Assembly (NCBI GenBank): GCA_030045295.1
Contig: JASIGD010000356.1
Coordinates: forward strand, 1-10,970
Direction: 5' to 3'
Source of the DNA: Streptosporangiaceae bacterium
GTDB taxonomy: Bacteria > Actinomycetota > Actinomycetes > Streptosporangiales > Streptosporangiaceae
Length of the DNA stretch: 10,970 nt
A model generated the notes under the pieces. That model was not told where the DNA came from and made no database searches. It saw nothing but the letters and a program-made list of their open reading frames with translations. Positions 1-5,452 of the stretch are shown here, piece after piece. A program made the position numbers and the translations under genes. The first letter of the stretch is position 1, and every line of letters begins with the position of its first letter.

Positions 1-555
1 CGCGATAGCCGTGTATCGGTCCCACGGCACGACCGCGCACGAGGCCCAGAAGCGAGGATCGGTCTGCTGGCATTGGGGGCACGTCAGCCGGCCCAGCGCG
101 TCGATGCGCCAGCCGGCGGCGATCGCGCGGGCGCGGGTATCGGCTTCGCCGAGCGCTGCGCGATGGGTGTACCAGGAGATGCAGGAACCCATCTCGCACC
201 ACATGATCGGCATCCGTATCTCATCACCGATCACGGCCCGTTCGGGCGCGCTGGCAGCAGGACTGACGTCGGCGGCGGCGCCAACCCGGGTAGGGGCCCT
301 GGTCTCGGCCGGGACCTGGGCGGGTGCCCCAGTCTCGGCTGGGACCCCAGCGGGTGCCCCAGTCTCGGCCGGGGCACTAGCCCAGCCGGGGACCCCGGTC
401 TCGGCCGGGGCTGCCGACCCATTCGGCGCCGCGGCCACGGGGGCTCCTGCAGCCTCCTCTCGGGTCGCCTCGGCACGGTCCTCGTCCCGAAGCTCGGCGA
501 GCCAGTCATTCATCTGGAGCATGCTGACGTCGTCTGGGCGGGTCTTGATCCTCAT
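1..555 (-). CDS. Unrecognised protein with PAET repeat linker and C-terminal four-Cys zinc-ribbon-like module (partial, C-terminus off left edge)
   Basis: Seen: the minus strand is open from an ATG at 555 to the left edge (185 codons, no stop in the window). The ATG is preceded by GGGAGG with six bases between, a good SD. The protein has three parts. Residues 1-37 are charged and likely helical (MNDWLAELRDEDRAEATREE). Residues 38-108 form an Ala/Pro/Glu/Thr-rich linker with four PAET units. Residues 110-185 form a compact module with C120-x4-C125 and C159-x2-C162 (CPQC), and many Trp and Arg residues around DTRARAIAAGWRIDALGR. Inference: the two Cys pairs suggest a zinc ribbon joined by a flexible linker to the N-terminal segment. 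There is no signal peptide or membrane helix, so it is probably cytoplasmic. I recall similar zinc-ribbon proteins of unknown function in actinomycetes but cannot assign a role. It is transcribed away from the origin-like block at 556-1878. Confidence 0.75.
   Translation of the reverse strand, partial: MRIKTRPDDVSMLQMNDWLAELRDEDRAEATREEAAGAPVAAAPNGSAAPAETGVPGWASAPAETGAPAGVPAETGAPAQVPAETRAPTRVGAAADVSPAASAPERAVIGDEIRMPIMWCEMGSCISWYTHRAALGEADTRARAIAAGWRIDALGRLTCPQCQQTDPRFWASCAVVPWDRYTAIA
283..408 (-). repeat. Coding tandem repeat, four units of about 30 bp
   Basis: Seen: the word GTCTCGGC recurs on the plus strand at 302, 332, 362 and 398, giving periods of 30, 30 and 36 bp. Read on the minus strand these are in-frame units PAETGVPGWASA, PAETGAPAGV, PAETGAPAQV and PAETRAPTRV (residues 50-91). 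All periods are multiples of three, so gain or loss of a unit keeps the frame. The unit encodes a Pro/Ala-rich, probably extended linker and is a likely site of length variation between strains. Confidence 0.85.
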
Positions 556-819
556 GTCAGGCCTCCCGTTTGAGCCAGTGGTGAGCGCCGGGCACCCGTG
601 ACGGGCACGTACGTCGGGATGACGGACGGAGTGGCCGCCGCGCGTCCCTCGCGCGCTGGGCTTGTGTGCTGCCAGCGCGGCGGTGAACTTGCCGGGCTGC
701 TGTCCTGGGCCGACGCGGGAAAGCGGCCTGCGGTCAGCGAGCGCCTGGTTTGCCTTGGCGCGCATGTGCGGCCACTGCACGTGCCGTCCGCTTTCAACAC
801 CCCCGGACTAACCGTTTCT

Positions 820-945
820 TGGTTCAATACATTTACGGTCCCCATCCTGAATCACGACCGGATAAACTTGCGATAAATTTTCGGTTCATTTATGGGATAT
901 TGCGGTGCGGCATGTGGACAATTTAAGATTTGTCTCTATGCACAG
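820..945. other. AT-rich stretch, candidate DNA-unwinding element
   Basis: Seen: this stretch is clearly richer in A and T than its surroundings. In 861-901 only 12 of 41 bases are G or C. It holds an 11-bp tandem repeat with two mismatches, GATAAACTTGC (861-871) followed by GATAAATTTTC (872-882), then TTCATTTATGGGATATT. The perfect DnaA box at 913-921 lies just to its right. Known: bacterial origins pair an AT-rich unwinding element, often with short tandem repeats, with an adjacent DnaA-box array. Inference: this fits such an element, but an AT-rich promoter region for the left gene is an alternative. Confidence 0.4.
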
Positions 946-1076
946 CCTGTGGGTGGCAATGTGCCAGGTGAAAGCCTCGTTATGGACACCACCCGGCCGA
1001 GAAATCCCCTGCATTTCCCCAACGTATGCACAGCCTCAGTCCCGTTTTGCACAAGTGGTCCACATGTTTCTGCACA
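913..1076. promoter_or_regulatory. DnaA-box-like cluster 1
   Basis: Seen: TGTGGACAA at 913-921 is a perfect minus-strand TTGTCCACA. Plus-strand 9-mers each one mismatch from TTATNCACA or TTGTCCACA follow: CTATGCACA (936-944), GTATGCACA (1024-1032), TTTTGCACA (1045-1053), TGGTCCACA (1056-1064) and TTCTGCACA (1068-1076). A weaker TTATGGACA lies at 980-988. Starts of the last four are 21, 11 and 12 bp apart, so they face nearly the same side of the helix. Known: TTGTCCACA is the preferred DnaA box in Streptomyces. Inference: this is a cooperative DnaA-binding array. Confidence 0.55.
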
Positions 1077-1304
1077 GAAGCCGGTGAGCCGGCCCGCACG
1101 GTCGCAGGCCCGGGACAGGGCGGCGGCTGAGGTTTCGGGGGCTGGACCGGCTGTCCTGCGCGAGCCTGAGAGGCGGTGCGGCAGCTTTCGCCCGCCGTCG
1201 TGCCGGGTCTCGGTCATGCCCCCGCGATCGCCGCGGCCCGCGGTCCAGGCGGCGTTGCCGCGTCACATCGGTCCTGGTCAGAATGCCTTCCAGGGCAAAT
1301 CAGA

Positions 1305-1339
1305 CAAGGCCCCTCCATGTATGAGATGGAGGGGCCTTG
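1305..1339. terminator. Perfect 14-bp hairpin, terminator-like
   Basis: Seen: CAAGGCCCCTCCAT (1305-1318) is followed by a 7-base loop (GTATGAG) and its exact reverse complement ATGGAGGGGCCTTG (1326-1339). No U-tract follows on the plus strand; on the minus strand the bases after the stem are TCTGATTT, a weak one. GC-rich hairpins without U-tracts are common actinobacterial terminators. No gene ends nearby on either strand, so the transcript it would stop is not obvious; an unannotated small RNA, transcriptional insulation between the two DnaA-box clusters, or a protein-binding palindrome are all possible. Confidence 0.5.
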
Positions 1340-1535
1340 CCCGGCCTCGCCGCGTCAGCCGGCCAGTTGCCTGGCTTGGCCGACACTGCGCGCCGCCCGC
1401 CGGTGCCAGGTACCCGTGCGGGGGGCCGGTCTCCCGGCTCCTCTCACGTTCCCGAGGTCGCCCCCGGGGTGGTGCCCGTTTCCAACGGTAAGACATTTTT
1501 ACTGTGTCCGCGGGCGCTGCGCAAGGGCCTGCAGC

Positions 1536-1553
1536 AAACCATTTTGGTTTTTT
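1536..1553 (+). other. AT-rich short stem-loop directly before DnaA-box cluster 2
   Basis: Seen: AAACC (1536-1540), loop ATTTT, GGTTT (1546-1550) and three further T residues. This gives a 5-bp stem with a T-tract, ending three bases before the first box of cluster 2 at 1557. It could be a weak terminator or an AT-rich opening site beside the box array; the sequence does not decide between them. Confidence 0.3.
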
Positions 1554-1556
1554 CCG

Positions 1557-1640
1557 CTGTCCACACGATATCCACAGAATCCGGGCAGTTGTCCGCATTC
1601 GGCGGCGTTTATCCGCAGGTTCATTCACAGCATATCCACA
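1557..1640 (+). promoter_or_regulatory. DnaA-box-like cluster 2: six co-directional, helically phased 9-mers
   Basis: Seen: CTGTCCACA (1557), ATATCCACA (1568), TTGTCCGCA (1589), TTATCCGCA (1609), TCATTCACA (1621) and ATATCCACA (1632) lie within 84 bp on the plus strand. Each differs by one base from TTGTCCACA, TTATCCACA or TTATNCACA. The start-to-start distances are 11, 21, 20, 12 and 11 bp, close to one or two helical turns. Known: DnaA assembles cooperatively on head-to-tail boxes at such spacing in bacterial origins. Inference: this is the strongest origin-like signal in the window. It ends about 240 bp upstream of the DUF1707 start, so a role at that promoter is also possible. Confidence 0.6.
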
Positions 1641-1878
1641 GATTACCTGGATGTAATTCACTGCACTCGGGCATTTTGTTGCCGCATGTAATCGGATGAC
1701 CTTTTCTTACGACTTCAGGCCAGCCATCCCGGTGCCCGGCTTGATGCGAGGAATCGTCGTGGCCGCGGCTTTCGGCAGGACTTGCTCGCCGTCTGGTCTT
1801 CGCCGGGACGGTAGCTGGGGATGCTCGCCCTCCGGCCGCCGCGTTACGCTTTTCCTGCTCGTGTTCGTGGGAGGTTCC

Positions 1879-2322
1879 GTGACGGCAGGGCCGGGAAAGC
1901 GTATGGCCGCGGACCGCGGCGGTCTCCGGGCTTCTCACGCCGACCGTGACCAGGTGATCGAGATCCTCAAGACCGCGTTCGTGCAGGGCCGGCTGAGCAG
2001 GGACGAGCTTGACGCGCGGCTGGGCCAGGTGCTCGCCTCGCGCACCTACGCGGACCTGGCCGCGGTCACCATGGACATCCCCGCCGGCCTGGTCAGGGTC
2101 CAGCCCGTCCGGGCGCAGGACAAGCCGCCGATGAGCAACGCGGTCAAGGCGGCCATCTGCGTGGCGATCGCGGTTGCCACGCTGGCCGTCACCTTCTTCA
2201 CCAATACCTACGCTTTCGCCATGTTCACGTTCTTCTACCTCATGGCCTTGCTGGTCGCCGGGGCTCAGATCCTCTCCGCGCGGCATAACAGGCGGTCCCG
2301 CCAGTCGGCCGGGCGCAGGTGA
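1879..2322 (+). CDS. DUF1707 domain membrane protein
   Basis: Seen: 147 residues from a GTG at 1879 preceded by GGGAGG, four bases away, which is short but usable. An ATG at 1903 is an alternative start; upstream extension of the frame to 1696 has no family-like sequence. Residues about 17-69 (RASHADRDQVIEILKTAFVQ, then GRLSRDELDARL and TYADLAAVTMDIP) match DUF1707, a short N-terminal domain common in actinobacterial proteins. Two hydrophobic helices follow at about 90-106 and 112-132, then a basic tail (RHNRRSRQSAGRR). Known: the DUF1707 domain has no firmly established function. Inference: a small inner-membrane protein with a cytoplasmic N-terminal domain. A possible -10, TACGCT, lies at 1845-1850. 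It sits 125 bp before the dehydrogenase gene and is probably a separate unit. Confidence 0.85.
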   Translation: MTAGPGKRMAADRGGLRASHADRDQVIEILKTAFVQGRLSRDELDARLGQVLASRTYADLAAVTMDIPAGLVRVQPVRAQDKPPMSNAVKAAICVAIAVATLAVTFFTNTYAFAMFTFFYLMALLVAGAQILSARHNRRSRQSAGRR

Positions 2323-2447
2323 GCCGGGGCGGCAGCGTGCCCGTCCGGCCGCCGCGGCTACGCGCGCCGTCGGCCAGGACGCCGACTTGATCATCGAGCG
2401 GTCCTGGGGGAAGAGTTAAAGCAGTCACCCCATCCGAAGGAGCGTCG

Positions 2448-3560
2448 ATGAAGACCAAGGCAGCCGTCGTCTACGAGCCGGGCAAGCGTCTCGAGGTCGA
2501 GGAGCTCGACCTGGACGGGCCGCGGTCCGGCGAGGTCCTGATCCGCTACACCCACGCGGGCCTGTGCCACTCCGACCTTCACGTCCTGCACGGCGATCTC
2601 GAGGCGCGCATGCCGATGGTGCTCGGCCACGAGGGCGCCGGGATCATCGAAGAGGTCGGGCCGGGCGTGACCCGCGTGGCTCCCGGCGACCACGTCGTGT
2701 GCTCGTTCATCCCCAACTGCGGTGTCTGCCGCTACTGCGCTACCGGGCGCCAGTCGATCTGCGACTGGGGCGCGACGATCCTGGAGGGCTACCTGCCCGG
2801 CGAGCGGTTCCCGCTCACCGGGTCCCGCGGCCAGTACGGCGCCATGTGCATTCTCGGCACCTTCAGCCAGTACGGCGTGATCCACCAGAACTCCACGATC
2901 AAGGTCGACGACGACCTGCCGCTGGACAAGGCCGTGCTCGTCGGCTGCGGCGTGCCCACCGGATGGGGTTCCGCGGTGTACACCGCGGGCGTGACCCCGG
3001 GGGACACGGTCGCGGTCTACGGCATCGGCGGCATCGGCATCAACGCGGTGCAGGGCGCCCGCTACGCCGGCGCGAAGAACGTCGTCGCCATCGACCCGCT
3101 GGAGAACAAGCGGGAGAAGGCGATGGAGCTCGGCGCCACCCACGCGTTCGCGACCGCCGACGAAGCGCAGGGCGCCATCATCGACATGACCCGGGGCCAG
3201 GGCGCCGACTCGGCCATCCTGACCGTGGACCTGATGACGGCCGAGGTCATCGCGGCCGGTTTCAACGCGGTCGGCAAGGGCGGCGTGGTCGTGGTCACCG
3301 GGCTGAACAAGCTGCTGGAGCCGAACATCCAGCTGCCGGCCACGATCCTGACCCTGTTCCGCAAGAGCCTGAAGGGCAGCCTGTTCGGCGACTGCAACCC
3401 GACGTACGACATCCCGAAGCTCCTCGGGCTGTACCAGGCCGGCGACCTGAAGCTGGACGAGATCATCACGAAGACGTACACGCTCGACCAGGTTAACGAG
3501 GGATACGATGACCTGCTGGCCGGCAAGAACGTGCGCGGCGTCGTCGTGCACGAGCACTGA
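2448..3560 (+). CDS. NDMA-dependent-type zinc alcohol dehydrogenase
   Basis: Seen: 370 residues from an ATG preceded by GAAGGAG six bases away. It is a zinc-type medium-chain dehydrogenase. Catalytic zinc ligands are C40 (GLCHSD), H61 (GHE) and C167 (GCGVPTGWG); structural zinc ligands are C91, C94, C97 and C105. The Rossmann loop GIGGIG is at 192-197. Length is usual for the family. Known: this actinobacterial type, which I match from overall sequence pattern (for example CSFIPNCGVCRYCATGRQSIC split around 85-105), binds NAD(H) tightly and regenerates it with an artificial acceptor (NDMA) in vitro or with mycofactocin in vivo. It oxidises primary alcohols to aldehydes. Context: first gene of a likely operon with MoxR and VWA genes. 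No mycofactocin biosynthesis gene is in the window. The alcohol substrate cannot be read from the sequence. TTGATC at 2387 is a weak -35 candidate. Confidence 0.87.
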   Translation: MKTKAAVVYEPGKRLEVEELDLDGPRSGEVLIRYTHAGLCHSDLHVLHGDLEARMPMVLGHEGAGIIEEVGPGVTRVAPGDHVVCSFIPNCGVCRYCATGRQSICDWGATILEGYLPGERFPLTGSRGQYGAMCILGTFSQYGVIHQNSTIKVDDDLPLDKAVLVGCGVPTGWGSAVYTAGVTPGDTVAVYGIGGIGINAVQGARYAGAKNVVAIDPLENKREKAMELGATHAFATADEAQGAIIDMTRGQGADSAILTVDLMTAEVIAAGFNAVGKGGVVVVTGLNKLLEPNIQLPATILTLFRKSLKGSLFGDCNPTYDIPKLLGLYQAGDLKLDEIITKTYTLDQVNEGYDDLLAGKNVRGVVVHEH

Positions 3561-3583
3561 CCCCGGCACGCGAGCACTGACCC
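3551..3583 (+). repeat. Direct repeat, 13 bp with 20-bp period, duplicating the dehydrogenase stop codon
   Basis: Seen: CGAGCACTGACCC occurs at 3551-3563 and again at 3571-3583. The first copy contains the end of the dehydrogenase (E-H-stop) and the second fills the spacer before the MoxR start. The 24-bp junction therefore looks like a small tandem duplication. It leaves the MoxR gene with no good SD. Confidence 0.75.
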
Positions 3584-3584
3584 G

Positions 3585-4457
3585 ATGTCGATCCAGGTTG
3601 TCGGGCTCCGGCGCGAGCTGGAGCTGGTACGAGCCGCGCTCGCGTCCGGCGCCCACATCCTGCTCGAGGGCCCGCCCGGCACGGGCAAGTCCACCCTGCT
3701 CAGGCAGGTTGCGGAATCCCGGCACACGGAATTCGTGCTGGTCGAGGGCAGCGCCGAGCTGACCCCGGCCCGGCTGATCGGGTCCTTCGACCCGGCGCTG
3801 GTCCTGGAGCAGGGGTACCGGCCGGAGAACTTCTCTGACGGCCCGCTGGTGCGGGCCATGCGCGACGGCGGGCTCTTGTACGTCGAGGAACTCAACCGCG
3901 TGCCCGAAGAGACGATCAATGTCTTGCTGACGGTCATGTCCGAAGGTGAGATCAACGTGCCGCGGCTCGGCCGCATCGCCGCGGACTGCAGCTTCCGGCT
4001 GGTCGCGGCCATGAATCCGTACGACTCGGTGGGCACCTCGCGTCTGTCGATGGCCCTGTACGACCGGACCTGCCGGATTTCGGTCGGGTACCAGGACGCG
4101 GAGCACGAGCGCCAGATCGTCCGGCTCGCGGCCTCCCGCGCCAAGCCGGGCCTGGTGGCCGAGGCGGTGGATCTCGCCCGGGCCACGCGCGAGCATCCCG
4201 ACCTGCGCTCGGGGGCCTCGGTCCGAGGCGCGATCGACTACGCCCGGCTGGTCCCGGAACTGGCCGACGTCCGCGCCGTCCCCATCGGCGACTGGCAGGC
4301 CGGGCTGGACGCGGCGCTGACCACCATGTCCGGCCGGGTGCGGCCGCACGAATCGTGCCGGCGGTCGGCCGACCAGGTCATCGAGGAGATATTCCGGCAG
4401 GTACGGGCAGCCGGGACGGCCGACGCGCCGGGAGGCGGGACCAGCCCGGGGGAATGA
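3585..4457 (+). CDS. MoxR-family AAA+ ATPase
   Basis: Seen: 290 residues. Walker A GPPGTGKS is at 29-36, Walker B LLYVEELNR at about 97-105 with Glu-Glu rather than the usual Asp-Glu, and sensor-1 Asn at 144 (AAMNP). Candidate arginine fingers are R153 and R161. The C-terminal lid, about 175-280, is Arg/Ala-rich. No membrane segment, so cytoplasmic. Known: MoxR ATPases act with VWA-domain partners as chaperone-like machines, often inserting metals or activating enzymes; related pairs occur in Mg-chelatase, CbbQ/CbbO and NorQ/NorD. Start: the ATG at 3585 lacks a convincing SD, with only GAG ten bases upstream, so expression may depend on translation of the dehydrogenase gene 24 bp before. Its stop overlaps the VWA start (ATGA), which supports coupled translation. 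Client unknown; the upstream dehydrogenase is a reasonable guess. Confidence 0.88.
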   Translation: MSIQVVGLRRELELVRAALASGAHILLEGPPGTGKSTLLRQVAESRHTEFVLVEGSAELTPARLIGSFDPALVLEQGYRPENFSDGPLVRAMRDGGLLYVEELNRVPEETINVLLTVMSEGEINVPRLGRIAADCSFRLVAAMNPYDSVGTSRLSMALYDRTCRISVGYQDAEHERQIVRLAASRAKPGLVAEAVDLARATREHPDLRSGASVRGAIDYARLVPELADVRAVPIGDWQAGLDAALTTMSGRVRPHESCRRSADQVIEEIFRQVRAAGTADAPGGGTSPGE

Positions 4458-5452
4458 CCGGCCCGCCGGCCGCCTCGGCCGCCGGCGGGCCGAGCCAGCG
4501 ACCGCGACCCAAGGGAGGACGGCCCGAGGGCAAGACCGTCGGGCGGCACGAACTCGCGCGGCATGCTCGCTTCGCCGAGATCAGCCCCGAGGTCGGGGTT
4601 CTCGACGAGCAGGCCCTGAGCCGTGCCCTGGCCGAGGATCCGACGGCCTTCGAGCTGCTCGCGGCCATGACTACCGCTACCGACGAGCGCCTGCGGGCCG
4701 CCGCGGTCCGGCTCAGCTCGCGCATCGTGCTCGATCGCGCCCGCGCCGGGCGCGCCTCGATGCGCGGGGTCTCCCGGCTGCGGCCCGCTCGCGGCGCCGC
4801 CGACGGCGACCTCGACATAGACGCATCCGTCGAGGGCGTCTCGGCAGCCAGGACCGAGGCCCGGCCCGTCGCCCACGATGACCTGACCACCGTGCACTGG
4901 GCCAGGCCGCGCACGGCCTTCGCGGTCGTGGTCGACCGGTCGGGCTCGATGAACGGCCCGAGGCTGGCCGCAGCCGCGACCGTCGCCGCCGCCTGCGCGC
5001 TGCGAGCCCCGGACGAGCACGCCGTGCTGTGCTTCGCCGCGACCGTAGATGTCATCCGGCCCCTGGTCGCCGACGTCGCGCCCGCGGCAGTGTCGGAGCG
5101 GCTCCTGCGGCTCCGCGGACACGGCGTGACCAGGCTGGCCGACGCGCTGCGGGCCGCGCGCGAGCAGCTGGCGCAGGCTCGGGCCCGGCGCCGGGTGGTC
5201 ATCTTGCTGTCCGACTGCCGCAGCACCGATGAGGACGACACCGTCGATACCGCCCGCAGCCTGCCCGAGCTGATTATCCTGGCGCCCGCCGACGATCACG
5301 AGCAGGCGGCGCGCCTGGCGGAGCTGGCCGGCGCGCGGTGGGGTACCGTGGCCCACCCGCTTGACGCGGCCGCGGCTCTTGACCATCTGCTGGAAGCCGG
5401 GCCGGCCGCGGATTTCCCGGTCGGCCGGGCTTCGCGCGCGCCGGGCTGCTAG
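4454..5452 (+). CDS. VWA-domain protein, partner of the MoxR ATPase
   Basis: Seen: 332 residues from the ATG that overlaps the MoxR stop as ATGA, with GGGGGA directly upstream. Residues 1-30 are Pro/Gly/Arg-rich and probably disordered; about 31-110 is helical. The VWA domain starts near 153. The metal-ion-dependent adhesion site (MIDAS) is intact: D161-x-S163-x-S165 (DRSGSMN), T226 (GVTRLADALR) and D254 (LLSDCRS). No signal peptide or membrane helix, so cytoplasmic. Known: MIDAS VWA proteins paired with AAA+ ATPases bind the client protein and pass on the effect of ATP hydrolysis; BchD and CbbO are examples. The DRSGSM and GVTRLADAL motifs recall the VWA half of Mg-chelatase D subunits. Inference: it is the adaptor of this MoxR, likely for an enzyme encoded close by. 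The gene ends convergently with the acyl-CoA dehydrogenase, sharing four bases. Confidence 0.88.
   Translation: MTGPPAASAAGGPSQRPRPKGGRPEGKTVGRHELARHARFAEISPEVGVLDEQALSRALAEDPTAFELLAAMTTATDERLRAAAVRLSSRIVLDRARAGRASMRGVSRLRPARGAADGDLDIDASVEGVSAARTEARPVAHDDLTTVHWARPRTAFAVVVDRSGSMNGPRLAAAATVAAACALRAPDEHAVLCFAATVDVIRPLVADVAPAAVSERLLRLRGHGVTRLADALRAAREQLAQARARRRVVILLSDCRSTDEDDTVDTARSLPELIILAPADDHEQAARLAELAGARWGTVAHPLDAAAALDHLLEAGPAADFPVGRASRAPGC

Larger units (their letters stand above)
556..1878. other. Long non-coding region between divergent genes; candidate replication origin or DnaA-binding control locus
   Basis: Seen: about 1.3 kb lies between the minus-strand zinc-ribbon gene and the plus-strand DUF1707 gene. 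Open frames in it show no recognisable protein family, mostly lack SD sequences and have low-complexity Arg/Pro/Ala translations. It contains an AT-rich patch near 820-945, DnaA-box-like clusters at 913-1076 and 1557-1640, and a 14-bp hairpin at 1305-1339. I saw no clear signal in 600-800, 1080-1300 or 1340-1480. Known: Streptomyces oriC has many copies of TTGTCCACA-like boxes in two clusters in a non-coding region, normally between dnaA and dnaN; smaller clusters elsewhere can act on DnaA levels. Inference: origin or DnaA-titrating locus. Against an origin: dnaA, dnaN, rpmH, recF and parAB are not in the window, and no Rep protein is seen. Confidence 0.5.

Noticed and set aside
283..408. 30-bp repeats as a CRISPR array
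   Set aside because: The units are contiguous with no unique spacers, and they are in-frame codons of the zinc-ribbon-like protein.
1100..1340. A tRNA or other structured RNA ending at the hairpin
   Set aside because: No cloverleaf, T-loop motif or acceptor stem could be found on either strand by eye; only the hairpin itself is supported.
892..1491. Plus-strand open frames in the gene-free block
   Set aside because: No convincing SD, no family similarity, and they run through the AT-rich/DnaA-box region and the hairpin.
913..1640. Box clusters as plasmid iterons
   Set aside because: The 9-mers match the chromosomal DnaA consensus rather than a single long identical iteron, and no Rep or partition gene is in the window. 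A plasmid origin is not fully excluded.
1621..2394. A 257-codon minus-strand frame opposite the DUF1707 gene
   Set aside because: The plus strand encodes a recognisable DUF1707 domain with two helices; the minus frame has no known domain and would cover part of the DnaA-box cluster.
2391..4349. A 652-codon open frame on the minus strand
   Set aside because: It is antisense to the dehydrogenase and MoxR genes, which have clear family motifs. Its translation is Arg/Asp/Val/Gly-biased with no recognisable domain, as expected from the complement of GC-rich codons.
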